Shown piece by piece: positions 10,810-22,255 of a stretch of DNA of 64,000 nucleotides. The position numbers and the translations under genes are program-made. How positions within the stretch are numbered: the first letter of the stretch is position 1; the number at the start of each line of letters is the position of its first letter. Source of the DNA: Hyaloscypha bicolor E (Eukaryota > Ascomycota > Leotiomycetes > Helotiales > Hyaloscyphaceae); assembly GCF_002865645.1 (NCBI RefSeq), contig NW_020194562.1:372001-436000 (forward strand), in the 5' to 3' direction. The notes below the pieces were generated by a model. The model saw only the letters and a program-made list of their open reading frames with translations, searched no databases and was not told where the DNA came from.

Positions 10810-12994
10810 AAGGAGCCCGTAACTTGCCGAGGTTCAGCCGTACCGAAACAAGATTGAAGAATTGGAGACCATCAACCTTGATCAGTCACGCAAAAATTCG
10901 CAAGCACATCTCGAATTGGCTGAGAAGCAGCGGAAGATAGAGACTCTTGAAAGGACAATCGCAGGTCATGAATCTGCTCGTGAAATGCAAGTTGTATAAG
11001 CAAAGCAGTACCAAGACGAACGAGAGATGGCGATTAAATTAGAGAAATCTCGTTTTATGATCGCAGAATTCGAGCATAGGATCTCGGAGTATAAGTCTAA
11101 GAGTAATAGGCAAGCATTAGTAGCAGAGTCATTACAATAGTAACTTGCCACACATTCACAACAAGCAACGGCAGAATTAGAGGTACTATAGTCGAGAATT
11201 ATTTAATAGGAGAGGGGTGACTTATAAAGGCCAGAAGATATTAATGCCGGAGCAATATCTCAAGGCTTCCAAGAAAGAGTTACCGAATTAGAGCTCGTTA
11301 GTCAATAGCAGGCCAAAGACCTAAGGAATTCCAAAAAGGTAGCCACTATTAAGGGCAGGACCTTGAATATAATACTTGCAAAGATTAAGGAGACTAGAGA
11401 AGGAATAGAGAAGATAAGTATAGCCTTTATAGGACGACTCCAGCTTGAGCAGAACTATAAAGACGGTAATTGCGAGACTATCCATTCAGACGAACTTTAA
11501 TTTGAAGATCTTCCTGCAGCGGGAGCGCAGGTTAATGAGATTAAGGACCTAAAAAAGTCGATCGCCAAGTTTATTGCTCTCTATAGCCAGAATAACCTGG
11601 CGTATAATAAAAATGCTCGCATAAAGATTCTCGAATGGCAGAAGCTGGTTCCGGGCGAGCGGCTCGCTATTGCAGATGGAACGGGAACTGGCATCGAAAC
11701 AGAGACCCCTGATCTCAAGCAAATACTCGCAGTCGTAAGCAGACGGGCAGAAGTCTTAGAACAAGAAGGTCAGGCTATCCATAACCTCTAAGCAGAACTA
11801 GATATAGCAAGGGCAGCCGCCGAAAGCTAACGGCAAAAGGCAGAATGTGTCGAATGGCTCGAGGAGGAGCTCGTAGAGGTAAAGAAGCAGTTATAGTAAG
11901 AATAAGTAGCTACTAGGGACCTCGGAGAAAGCCTAAAAACAGTATGTAACGCCACGCAGAGAGATATAGAACTCACAAGCACTCTTAAAGGAGAACTAGA
12001 TATAGCCAAGGCAGAGAATAAAGTACTACTCTAGTAAGGGAAGGTAGCTATTACAGAGCTTATAATAGAATTGAATATGGTCAAGGCAGATACTGAAACC
12101 TTACGAAAAGAGGCAGAATAAGTTTATAGCCTGGAAACAGAATTGAATAATTTAAGAATAGTATTATAAGCAAAAGATAATATACAAGCGGAACTAGAGA
12201 AGACGAGACAGGACTTAGAAGACTTAAGGCAAGTATTAAGCTCGTATATTAAGGATCTGAAATCAGCCAAGGCTAAAGTTAATAAGAGGCTAGAGACCTC
12301 GAAAAGCCAAGTAACCGGCCTAGAAAAAGACCTAGAAGCAGTATAGTAATCTATTAAGGAGATGGAAAGAGAGTTAGTAAGCCTAAAGCTTGAGATCAAT
12401 AATAAAGACAAGCATATAAGGTTATTAAAGGCATAACTATTTAAAACGAACCGCCTAATATAGCTAGAGAAAAAGAAAGAGAAACTCGAGGCCGAGCAGA
12501 AGAAGATTCAAGCTATACTAGCCGGGGCAAGAGCCTCAAGTAGCCAGGATCTTGGGGAACTCATATAGCGGGAAGCGCAAGTTAATACCAGCCTCTTATA
12601 GGTTAAAGAGAAAATGGTTATAACGGGATTAGATATTATGAGATATGCGAAGTATAAAGTACGCTTCGAAAGCTCTAAAACAGGCCGCCAGACAGATATA
12701 GACTATATTCTTATAGAAGACCTAGAAAAGAAATTTGAGGAATTACGTAATTAGGTTATTTATTATTTCGTAAATAATACCATAATAATAGTAGAGCTCG
12801 GGAAGTACAAAGACTTCTTAGCAAATCAAAAGCATCTCGCTAATTACGGGGAATTCTTCTACTATAGTTATAATCTACTATAGAAGAGATATTACGGTCT
12901 GGATAATACGAGAGAAGATTTAAAGAGTGCTTCAAGATCCAGAGCCCAGGAACTAGCAAGACTTTGCGCCAAGTCCAAAGAACCCCGCGGCTAA
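10810..12994 (+). pseudogene. DUF3723 gene, 3' half: long coiled coil, RIP-degraded
   Basis: After the transposon the plus strand resumes a heptad-rich coiled coil: RNKIEELETINLDQSRKNSQ, then LELAEKQRKIETLERTI and so on. It stays in essentially one frame for about 2.2 kb with many TAG/TAA codons in place of CAG/CAA. It ends with a globular-looking segment (KYKVRFESSKTGRQTDIDY, then KYKDFLANQKHLANYGEFFY) and TAA at 12992. Long C-terminal coiled coils are usual for DUF3723 proteins, so this is taken as the tail of the gene at 3599. Joining the halves at TTA leaves the frame off by one, so an indel or intron also lies here. This half carries nonsense codons while the 5' half does not. Confidence 0.7.
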
Positions 12995-13562
12995 TCCCTA
13001 TTTCCTCCTTTTTATTACCCTTTATATGTATTTCGAGGCAGTAAGAGGGATAGGTCATAGTAATATTAAGGTTCGGTTCTTTGTCTCGAGGGATCTATTA
13101 CGGTAACGGCCGTTTGAGTACTGGCAGAGAAAGCTGCGAGATGGGAGGGTTAGCTAGTATACGGTACTAATATGAGCTAGGCCCTGGCCCTCGGGTAATC
13201 GCAAATGAAGATCATTGTGGATTTGATCTGACGATTGACTTGATCCAACATTGAATTTTGGTGCGGGGCTGTTCTTCTTCACCCTGCGCTAACCGAATTC
13301 GGTTAGGCTTACTGTCTGGCTTCGCGATGAGGAGTTTACTCGCCACTTGCCACTGTCGCAAGCACAAGGGATCCACTATGCAGGTCTGTTCGGGTTGTTT
13401 CTAAGGCCGGACCATCACCCTATTCGAATTGCGGCTGAACCTGAGCTAAAATTACCAAAAAAATCTACTATCTAAAAAAAATTGGCTCTAGTAAAAGGTA
13501 GCCACAATATATCTTCACTCTCGTTCATATTCTCAGAAACTCCCCAGAATTCGTCACAATCC
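12995..13562. other. Intergenic region, nothing recognised
   Basis: Moderate GC content with no open frame of note and no repeat seen. It is the downstream region of both the decayed DUF3723 gene and the 2EXR gene. Confidence 0.5.
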
Positions 13563-14513
13563 CTATCCAGAATCGAATAAACATCTTTCTAGCAAAGAAT
13601 CCAAGTACTCTTTGAAGTCTCGGGTAACGATCACTCCACATTCGATTTTCGGGGCGACATAGTCCTGGCCCATTTCAGCTTCAATCGCAACCCTAAGCAC
13701 CTCCAGGTCTACATCCGCCAATCCCATGTTATCATTACTTGGTATTTCCGGTATCTCCTCCTGTTTATATGGGTCCGACAAGAAGAGCTGGAGATTAAGC
13801 CATGCCGCATCGACGTCGATCGGCTCGATCAGACAGAGAGGAGAGGCGAAATCATCTTGATGGTAGTGTTGTACAACAAGCGAGAGTCTTTCAACTCCTC
13901 GAAAGAAGCACAATAGCCCAACTAACCATTCCTCGACAGAGACAATGCTTTTAGGATCTAATAGAACGGCGAGATTTTTGACACGATTCAACTCCTTATC
14001 GTTGTGAACACTGAAACAAACGAGGCCGTCGATTATTGACTCGGCGCCCTCAGAATACCAACTAAATGTGTCGTGCCGGATGTATAAAGTGTCCTGATAG
14101 AAGTTGAAATAGGTTTCTGGAGACGAAGGATGAATAGAAAATACGCGCTCGTAGAACTTTGTTGCAACAGCAAATGATTCGTGGCAGGCGAGTAGTATTT
14201 GTGGCGGAGGAGTATTCGACTTGATCCCTGGAAGGTGCCCATCTATGGGTGGTGGATCGACCCCAGGACGCTCACAGTCGAGAGAGGTAGCCCTGGACGC
14301 TTCGGGCATTGTTTCGCTGTCACTGGTGTTTTCCGCTGTCTTGTTGCTGACCTCCTTTTCCCGTTCCCATTCCAGATATGTCTTCCTCAGCGACCTCATC
14401 TCTACACTCACAATTCTGGGACATGGTAACGCCATCTCCCAGATCATAAGCCGTACCTCCTTTGGCAGCTGTGAAAAGTGCGGAAAGCTTTGGAAATTAT
14501 TTACATCAGCCAT
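13563..14513 (-). CDS. 2EXR domain protein
   Basis: Single-exon gene of 316 residues starting at ATG 14513. The N-terminus FPHFSQLPKEVRLMIWEMAL is the diagnostic start of the fungal 2EXR domain (F-x-x-LP-E-R-x-IW). It is followed by PCPRIVSVEM, then, after a low-complexity linker at about residues 48-100, PPQILLACHESFAVATKFYE, the usual 'LLxxCxESRxVAxxxY' segment. The rest (about 130-316) contains FYQDTLYIRHDTF and a predicted alpha/beta region typical of the family. 2EXR proteins are abundant in filamentous fungi and have no established biochemical role. The gene is intact although flanked by RIP-degraded sequence on both sides, suggesting it is single-copy or recently acquired. An alternative start is unlikely, since the motif begins at residue 9. 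Confidence 0.85.
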   Translation of the reverse strand: MADVNNFQSFPHFSQLPKEVRLMIWEMALPCPRIVSVEMRSLRKTYLEWEREKEVSNKTAENTSDSETMPEASRATSLDCERPGVDPPPIDGHLPGIKSNTPPPQILLACHESFAVATKFYERVFSIHPSSPETYFNFYQDTLYIRHDTFSWYSEGAESIIDGLVCFSVHNDKELNRVKNLAVLLDPKSIVSVEEWLVGLLCFFRGVERLSLVVQHYHQDDFASPLCLIEPIDVDAAWLNLQLFLSDPYKQEEIPEIPSNDNMGLADVDLEVLRVAIEAEMGQDYVAPKIECGVIVTRDFKEYLDSLLERCLFDSG

Positions 14514-15110
14514 GGGCGATGTTGAGTCTGGATTTCTCAGTGGCGAATAAGTGGCTCAAGTTCAATGTCTGATAAGTCGTAGATGCTCGTGAAAGTCAAG
14601 ATTATTAGTAAAATCCGCGATTTTTCCCAACTTAGTTAAGGATATTGCTTATATAGCGATTCGTACTCTTCGTAAGTTCGAGTATATAACTGACCAGCGA
14701 ATGAATTAAGCTGTTTAACGATAGCGGGGGTTTGAGCAGGATTCGGGGACGGCCGGAACAGCACAGAATAAAAGGTCCTCCAAAGTCCACACGCGAAGGC
14801 GACATTTGCAAGATCACGTGCTTGTGCTGACGAACAGACCACTCATTCGGTAGCAAGCCCTAAAGCAGCATCTCAACTCACCAGCTAACACCGTCGAGTG
14901 CCACGAATGCGATGGATCGTTCTGCAGTAAGGCTTTAGCATTATGCTGGACCAACCACCGCTAACGTGGTAGGAGGATGAATACAACGTCTGCCATCCAC
15001 AGACATTCCAGCACAGAGCACCTTGGATTCTATTCTAGCACCAACTTACGACTCCTGAAGAGCTGCCGGCAGCAAGGTGGTAGACCCATCATCTCGTTCC
15101 ATCATACAGC
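14514..15110. other. Shared upstream region of the divergent 2EXR and F-box/ankyrin genes
   Basis: About 600 bp between two divergently transcribed genes, so it probably holds both promoters. Short minus-strand open frames at 14632-14856 show no recognisable motif and are not called. No clear TATA box was identified. Confidence 0.5.
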
Positions 15111-16406
15111 ATGTCTCTACTCATCCTTCCAAACGAACTTCTCTTCCACATAGCGGGACTATTAAGACATCAGGGACAAGTCTACGCTATGGCCCGATCC
15201 TACCGACGCTTACACTACCTCCTTCGGAAGTATTTGCTGCAACACAACGTTCGATACTCAAATGGGAGTGCTTTGATATGGGCTGCAAAAATGGATCGCA
15301 GGAACCTGGTGCGGCGACTCCTTCGGTTGGGAGCGAAAGTGGATACTCATGGAAAGCCTCTACGCCGCGGGACACCTCTACATGCTGCTGCTGCGGCGGG
15401 ACATCTTGGCATGGTGGAGCTTCTCATCAAGAAGGGAGGGAATGTTGAGGTGTGTGGAGCTAAGGGATACAAGCCTCTCCTTCTGGCGCTATTGACAAGG
15501 CATGAGGAGATCGCCATCTTTCTCTTTAACAAAATGAGTGACCCTGACAGCCCGATTGCGGGCGAGGCCGGCTATACCTCTTTGCACGCAGCTTGCCTTC
15601 GACAATTGCCAAAGTCTGCGCGTGTGTTCCTCGAGTCTGGCGCAGATGTTCATGCTAGGACATCGAAAGGCAGCACACCACTGCACCTCGCTCTCAAGCC
15701 GGAAGCTTCGGACAGGTCGAACGACACCATTCGGAGCTGCACGCTGGAGCTAGTCATGCTCCTCCTGGAATTTGGGTCCCATAAAGATACAAAGGCATAC
15801 AGTCTTAGCCTACAGCATCCCGACCCGCAAGTGCGAGACATTTTTCAAGAGCATAAGAGCTTGTCTCCTCGTGAGGCTTGTTTTATCAGTATTGGCCGCT
15901 GCTGGTCGGTGGAAGTCAGCTCTAATGCCGACTGTATCTTCTCGCCAATGCTAGCTAGTTCGAGTCGTCCATGGGTTGAACAGCCAGCTGACACGAGCGG
16001 AGAAGAGGATTTCCTCACCACTGTAGCTGAAAATATGCTTGACGACGAGGTGTTTCCAGTGCTCGACCCTTCACGATCATTGCCAGAACAGCAACCATCG
16101 GCCAGCGCATGGGATCCCTCAAAAGTGAAGATAATCAGAGAAACCTTGCCAGTGATTGAGAGCACCAAAGCAGAAATATCATCCACGAGTCTCCCGGTCG
16201 AGCCGTTCCCAAAGCTCATCGGTCGCAAGTCTCCACATCCTCTCGATACCGCCGCGCAATTATCATGGAGGGATTTGAGGAATCCAAGGACGCAACTTGA
16301 GATTGAAGAAGCATGTACTATTTACAAAGGCAAGATACAAGAATCAAAGTCGCAAGCTGGACAAGCTCCAAGGAAGAAGAGATGGCGGCCGCTTCAGTTA
16401 AGCTAG
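15111..16406 (+). CDS. F-box and ankyrin-repeat protein
   Basis: Single open frame of 431 residues. The N-terminus (LLILPNELLFHIAGLL, residues 3-18) fits an F-box helix, implying recruitment to an SCF ubiquitin ligase through Skp1. Ankyrin repeats follow between about residues 50 and 230: SALIWAAKMDRRNLVRRLL, GTPLHAAAAAGHLGMVELL, GYKPLLLALLTRHEEIAIFL, GYTSLHAACLRQ and GSTPLHLALKPEA. The C-terminal 200 residues are Ser/Pro-rich with a basic end (PRKKRWRPLQLS). The architecture is common in Pezizomycotina; substrates are unknown. The upstream neighbour is the divergent 2EXR gene. No nonsense codons or frameshifts are seen, so it appears functional. Confidence 0.85.
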   Translation: MSLLILPNELLFHIAGLLRHQGQVYAMARSYRRLHYLLRKYLLQHNVRYSNGSALIWAAKMDRRNLVRRLLRLGAKVDTHGKPLRRGTPLHAAAAAGHLGMVELLIKKGGNVEVCGAKGYKPLLLALLTRHEEIAIFLFNKMSDPDSPIAGEAGYTSLHAACLRQLPKSARVFLESGADVHARTSKGSTPLHLALKPEASDRSNDTIRSCTLELVMLLLEFGSHKDTKAYSLSLQHPDPQVRDIFQEHKSLSPREACFISIGRCWSVEVSSNADCIFSPMLASSSRPWVEQPADTSGEEDFLTTVAENMLDDEVFPVLDPSRSLPEQQPSASAWDPSKVKIIRETLPVIESTKAEISSTSLPVEPFPKLIGRKSPHPLDTAAQLSWRDLRNPRTQLEIEEACTIYKGKIQESKSQAGQAPRKKRWRPLQLS

Positions 16407-17638
16407 GTGCATGCTCGTCCACAACCCTGGTAGCGGCCCGTTCTTCCTGCTGGCGGTTGAGGATTATAGCAACTTGGGCATGAAGGAGGGGTTATGAGTG
16501 GGTAGGGCAATGCGAAAAACAAGTAACCCGGGGAGTAAATCCTTGATGCTGCCTCGCAACTAGTATTTTTTGTGCTATTAACAGGATCTCTCAATAACTT
16601 ATAATGCTTGTTGTCGTAGTTCTCTACTTCGATGTGGATCTTTTTGAGAATCTCTCGTTAATTATTACGGTCAACTTCAATCCTTTTTTCTATCTCTATA
16701 CTACACGCTGGAAGAACGTTGCTGCATCCTTCATTGGTACAGCTGTAGTTTCCATTTGCTCCATTTTCTTTTTTTTTTGGCAGTATACCCACCTTTTCAG
16801 ATGCATATCCGCGTCTTTCTTCTGTGGCTCCTCCAGTACTCAATGTGTTCCCCATGCCTTCTTTCAGCCCGCGTACCGCGTCTCCTAGCCTAGTTTCCAG
16901 GTCATTCCTCTTTTCTAGCCTCTGGGGTGCCTCGTTTCCTTTAAGCGGCTCATGTAGCACTTCTTCCGTATCCTCGATACGCACTTGAAAGATGGATGTT
17001 GAATATAATAGTGTTTCACCTGGCTGAGAAGGTCCTCGGCACTGAGGGTGAGAAGTGTTACCCTCACTCTGCTGTTTATTGCTTGATGACCAGACGTAGC
17101 TGGAGTCAAAATTGAGGATCAACTATCTTTGATCGGGACTGCTAAGATAAAGCTGACAGCCTTCAAAGCAGCTGACATATGTCAGCGCTTCAATTGTTCC
17201 GAATAGTGTCATTCGTTCTTGTGCAACCATTGTTCTTGCAGTAGTCATCCTTGAGCTATAATTCCATGGAACCTAGGCTGACGGCTGTCAATTTTCGTGG
17301 CCACAGTCATCAAGAATTGCAAGTGCACTATGTCAATGATAGCTGACTGCTTTGATTCCCGGTCAGCATAAACACCATTTCTGGTACGTTAAAGCTACTT
17401 CTAAAAGTAGATTTTCCAGAAATAGCTATGCTCCCTCACGTATGCTGATTTGCATCTAAAATAGTAATTCAAGAGTGCTCAAATCTAAGATAGGAGAGTC
17501 GGGATAGAGATATAAGACTCTCAGAGCAATCTTCTTGGATTGAAGAATCAGCAACGCATCATTGACTTCTGAGCAGCATTGACTTCTGAGCATCATCATC
17601 TCACCGTACCACCAAGAAACTGATCTCAAAACGTGACT
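16407..17638. other. Intergenic region with clustered GCTGAC motifs and a 16-bp palindrome
   Basis: No convincing gene. A minus-strand frame at 16658-17122 (154 codons) lacks an upstream ATG and has no motif, so it is not called. Between about 17145 and 17460 the hexamer GCTGAC/GTCAGC recurs, including a perfect palindrome GCTGACATATGTCAGC at 17171-17186. The 3' part (17480-17638) looks like the leader of the decayed gene that starts at 17639. Confidence 0.45.
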
Positions 17639-19716
17639 ATGGCGGACATCGCACCCAACAGGACCAATGCCACTGCGGCGGCTCAGATGGGCAAGGGTAG
17701 AGGGACTATTTAATCTAATGGCCTCGCGACCCCAGAGCCGACCCCCGGCCCAGATGCAGAGCGGATCGCTGCCGATTAACTACGTTAGAGTATAGAAATT
17801 TCGGAGCTTGAGAAAGTTCTCGGTATTAAAGTTAATTATTATCTTAATTAGGTAGAGGAGATCAAGAAGATCTACCTGGCAAAGGCCCTAATTACTATAA
17901 AGAATAAAGGCAATTAGTCAGGTAAGTAAACCTCCTTAAATAATATAGACTACTTTATTTAATCTATATATTAGTACTAATAATAGTATATGTAATAATG
18001 GGTATTAGTAAAAAGTGGATAGATAAAATAAACTAATAGCTCAAATTAATCCCTAATTAGATAAATCCTAGCTATACTTTAATATTGCCTAGAGAAGTAT
18101 AATATGAAAAAGCTATGTCCCTAGAGGAGATTAAGTAGATTATTAGTATAAAGAATATTTCTGGGGTTAATTAGCTCGAGGAGATTAAGCAGATCTATAT
18201 AACGAAGGCTCTACAGATTTCTCGGGATAAGGAGGCTTGGTAAAGTAAATCGAGATCCTTGTAACTTGCTATTTGTTAACTGAGAGTACCAGAACTACAA
18301 GCTATAATTAAGGTATCGGGAATTACTAGAGGCTGGATAGAAGTAATAAATTACGAGCTAAAACTGATCTAAGACAAGAAAGCAGACGAGGATATGGAAG
18401 ATAAAGAAGCCATAGCCTTTATCCAAGAAGTCTATATATGCGTTATATCTATTATAGAAAAGATCTTAAGTAGTAATAATAATAATAAGCTCTATATAGA
18501 AATTCTAGATGCAAATAATACTATAGCAAGCTAGTAATAGAGCTATTCCGATAAAGAGGATATGGTTGACTTAATTAATATAAAGAGAATTAAGGATATT
18601 ATAGTTAAGGCTTATTTCCAGGCTATAAAGTTTGAAAAAGATCCTACTAACGCAAGAGCAAAAGAATAGTTTCTTAGTAAAGTATAGGAACTTGCTAAGC
18701 TAGTTAAGGCGAGCTCTTATTCTAGTACTTGAATATTAAAGCCACTGCCTAAAGCGCTAAAGCCCCTACTATCTGGAGAAAATAGCACTAGACTTACGGG
18801 TACTACTAGTACTACTCCTATAGGTACTGCTCCTGCCGGTATTATAGCTAGTAGTATTATAGATAATAGTATAGGTAGAACTAATATTAGTACGGACCCT
18901 TATAAATTAAATAAACTAAATTCAGGAAAACCGGGCTTTACTAAAGATAGAGAGATAATTATAGGATATAAGTTTAAGTATTTCAGAAAGGGTAATAAAA
19001 AAGGCCAGGTATATAGCGGGTAACTCTTTATTACGATTAGACTATAAGCCTGCCCTTATATTAAGGTCCTTCCCCGCAAAGACTTTACTAAGAATACGGT
19101 TAATGCATATCTAAACTGCCCTTATATAATAGAGGTTAGCGGAAGAACTAAGAAAGATAAGTTTATTAAGATCCTCTATACCGCAGCCGAATCCTGTAGA
19201 CCGGAGCCACTAAAGGAACCCGTAATCTATACCTTATATAAGCGGAAAGAAGGAAATCTTATCTGGATATGGTATATAGATCTTCAAGATTAGATAGAAA
19301 GTAAAAGGGCTATAGATAATCTGCTTCGGAAATACATAGAACGAGAAACGAGTAAGAGGGCCCAGTTCTATATAGCCCATGGTATTAACGAAGAACCAGA
19401 AAGCCGAGATCGAGTTAAGGATAAGTGTACTTGTATCTATAGAAAAAAGGCCAACTTAACTTTAACCAAAGATAGGACCTTTCCATTTATTAGAGCATTA
19501 GTCTCGTAATTAATTAAGGCCAAAGCGCAACCTGCAGTCAAGGTCGAAGCATAGCCTATAAAGGTAGGAGTACAAGAAGGATTCGATCCGACTAGCTTTC
19601 TTTCTTTTACTGCTTGGTATGAAAAGAAGCATAATATAAAGCTAGGCGCAGATCCTGCAGAACTAATAAAGTTAATGGCTGCGTTTAAAACAATTCAAGA
19701 CGCGCTCAGCTTGTAG
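17639..19716 (+). pseudogene. Unrecognised gene, RIP-degraded
   Basis: An ATG at 17639 opens a frame reading MADIAPNRTNATAAAQMGKG and then a helical segment (SIEISELEKVLGIKVNYYL). Stops fall where CAG/CAA are expected. A GTAAGT donor near 17924 suggests at least one intron, and the final frame differs from the first. The longest readable block (about 18950-19500) contains KFKYFRKGNKKGQVYSG, ACPYIKVLPRKDFTKNTVNA and NLIWIWYIDLQD. The last (19575-19716) reads SFTAWYEKKHNIKLGADPAE and ends with TAG at 19714. Overall length would have been about 600-690 residues. I do not recognise the family; a transposon-borne gag-like or cargo protein is possible. Confidence 0.5.
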
Positions 19717-20479
19717 CCGTTGTTCTTTTCTTTAATTAGGTCTCGGAGCATTCCCTACTTTATACATGGCCCTTAGGACTTGCTTGCTATCCTCTTTTGT
19801 TGAATTTTCCTTTCCTTCTGTATTTGTTTCGAGTTGTCATTTTGGATTTATGCGGTATTGTGGAGCATTTAGACTTAGCACCAATAGCACTGATTCTGAT
19901 CATGGCTTTTCCAGTATATCACGTGTGAACAGCGTCATTGCAAGATGCCTGTCTCATGGCCTAATCTCACTTCATTGTCAAGATGTATAACATATATCTA
20001 CTCCCTCGATAGGTAGGATGTTGGAAGTTCCTCCGACGTGATGCATTATCACGTGAGAAATTTTAACCCATTTTGTTGCATAATCGCATCCCGAGCAGCT
20101 GGTACACATCGAAAACCGTACAAAGCGAAATCAAAATTTTGGCTGGGATAAGTTCGTTTTTTGGTTTGGTTGCTTCTGCCTCGGAAAACAATTATTGCGA
20201 GAAGCCGGAGGTGGATTATAGAGTGTAGCTTGCAGTCATATAACCAACCCCCCTTTTCAAGTCTAAGCGAAGGAATGATCACGTGCCTGTTGCCGGATCT
20301 GCCGCAGCAATAGAGGACCCACATATGAGATACTGTTGCAGTGCTGAATTATCTTCCGTCTCCTGTTAATACTTCCGACTATGTACTAAAACCAATTAGA
20401 AGCATAAATACAAAAATGTCGACCAATATTCATTGACTTTTCTGTTCCTTTATCAATAATCATAATCCTTGCTAGATCC
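19717..20479. other. Intergenic region with CACGTG sites
   Basis: Less AT-rich than its surroundings. CACGTG E-box cores occur near 19921, 20051 and 20280, and a short inverted repeat ACGTGAT/ATCACGT is centred near 20046. Open frames here (for example minus 20049-20324) show no motif and are not called. Confidence 0.4.
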
Positions 20480-21817
20480 TATCGACTTCCCCAGTTTGTC
20501 TATAATACGTATTAGATTCCAGGCATTCTGATTAATAGGATAAATCATACCTCGCTCAAAGAAAAAAGTGCCTGGGCTTTAATATAACTATGGAAGTAGG
20601 TGAAGAGAATAGATACTGGCATGAACCAAATATCCCAAATATTGCGCTTATAAAGCCCTAGTAATTTGATGTTTTTAGTAGCCAGCCACCAGATCAAGAA
20701 AGCAATACGTAAAGTTACCCTTATACGATTTTCAAAGGTTAAAGTACTATTATAGCATGACCAAAAAAGCAAAGGATCGCGGATAAAAGCAAAATTTGTA
20801 AATATAGAGAGATATAGAATATAGGTAGACCAAGGTTGCTGCCTATATAATAGTTAGGTTGCTATATTATTCCTATTAAGCTTTGACTTACCGCCAGATA
20901 TGTCTTTCTATAAATAGACTCGTATAATTACTTCTCTAATTACTTCTGGCCTACCTGCTATATTAAAAGCGAAATTTGGGATTATTTTCAAGAGTTATCT
21001 CAATCTCGCATTCTCGGCTATACTAAACCCAAGTCTTCTATCTCTTTGCAACTAGCCAGCGTATAATAAAGTTGTCGTCGTCAGCCTTGAGAAGATGCCC
21101 TCTCTATGTCTCCGTTGCGAATCCCAGCAAGAAATCGTTATCTTGTAAGATCTTAGTTCGGAGAGCACATGTCCTTCCAGACATACATGAAGTGTCTCCG
21201 TCAATATAGTATATTACTAATATTTCGAAGTTACGCCGTTCGATATATATAGCACCTAACCAATTATAATATCGTTCCATAATAGTCCCGGTTTTGAGAC
21301 GTCTTATACGCTAAGATGTCCCGACTACGCCTATTTTCTTATTCTCGAAGGATACTAAAAGCCAAGGAAATATGGTACTCGGCCATATAATATTATTATT
21401 AGCTATAACCGTAATACGGGTCTTAACGAAAGGGACGGCCTTGCAGACTTGGAGGCGTTTATTGGCGACCGGAACTTTGAGGACTTTAAGATTCCTTGCA
21501 TTTATTAATTTGGAAAACTTCCAAAGAGTTCTGTATTAATATTCCGTAGTAACAAGCAATATCTGGACCGGATTACAGGCCAACATGCTTTGTATTATTT
21601 ATTAAAGCTCTTCGATATTAGTAGAGATAGTTGGAAGGATAATCGTAATATCTTTGCAAGAGTAAGTCGGATTTTCCGGGACAGGGATTGACTTATATAG
21701 CCAGTAAGCGATGGTATTAATAATGAGCCCCAAGTATCGTGCAATACTTTAATAATTTGTTAGTGTTCTTCGGTCCGAGACTTAGACGGCACTCACAACA
21801 AGAGGAAAAAGCGCCAT
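20480..21817 (-). pseudogene. GT2 polysaccharide (Cps1/hyaluronan-type) synthase, RIP-degraded
   Basis: From an ATG at 21817 the minus strand reads, with stops at expected Q/W codons, a family-2 glycosyltransferase. There is an N-terminal segment (YKSIPVPENPTYSCKDITII) and the nucleotide-binding start (ILPTISTNIEELQ-like). The DxD region is changed to NNN (ITVIANNNIIWPSTIFPWLL). Then come IGVVGTS-stop-RIRRLKTG, NWLGAIYIERRNFEILV, GDTSCMSGRTCALRTKIL, the acceptor motif LLKADDDNFIIRWLVAKR, a Q/RxxRW-like region with stops (near 20950) and membrane helices (PVSILFTYFHSYIKAQALF, in the open frame 20772-20545). An intron lies near 20890. The order of blocks leaves little doubt about the family. 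It cannot encode an active enzyme as it stands. Confidence 0.85.
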
Positions 21818-22255
21818 TTTGGCTGGGTAAGCGGCCTGAAATACCAATACCCTATCAAACCTGGACAATCACCTCCGAAACCGGTAGACCACATGATCAA
21901 GAAGCCAGCTAGAAGAGCAAAGGTTGGGCTCTCGTTCGAAAAGTGTTATTCAGGGAGAGGAAGGCTCATATATATAATGGAATGAGAGAGCCAACACGCA
22001 CGGGAAGCCATATACGGGTCAAGATGGCACCCACGCGAGCTGCAGTCTTCTAAAAGCAGAATATTAATTGGGAATGGCACAGTGCCTGCCTCCTCATCGA
22101 CGTGCGTTCCTCCGTAGCCGAGAATATCACCAAACAGAACCCAGAGAAACGAGGCATGATCCATATTTACAGTCTAGCAGACTTTCGTGAGACTATAAAC
22201 ACTATTTCTATTGGAGAACGGCTCAGATTAGACCCCTCTGGATGTTTTTATCCTG
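21818..22255. other. Intergenic region, nothing recognised
   Basis: Upstream of the decayed GT2 gene and downstream of the decayed AAA gene. The 72-codon minus frame at 21946-22164 has an ATG but no motif or neighbour relation and is not called. Confidence 0.4.

Noticed and set aside
14632..14856. Two overlapping small minus-strand frames
   Set aside because: Without motifs; likely chance frames in the shared upstream region.
16658..17122. 154-codon minus-strand open frame
   Set aside because: No ATG at its start, low-complexity content and no motif.
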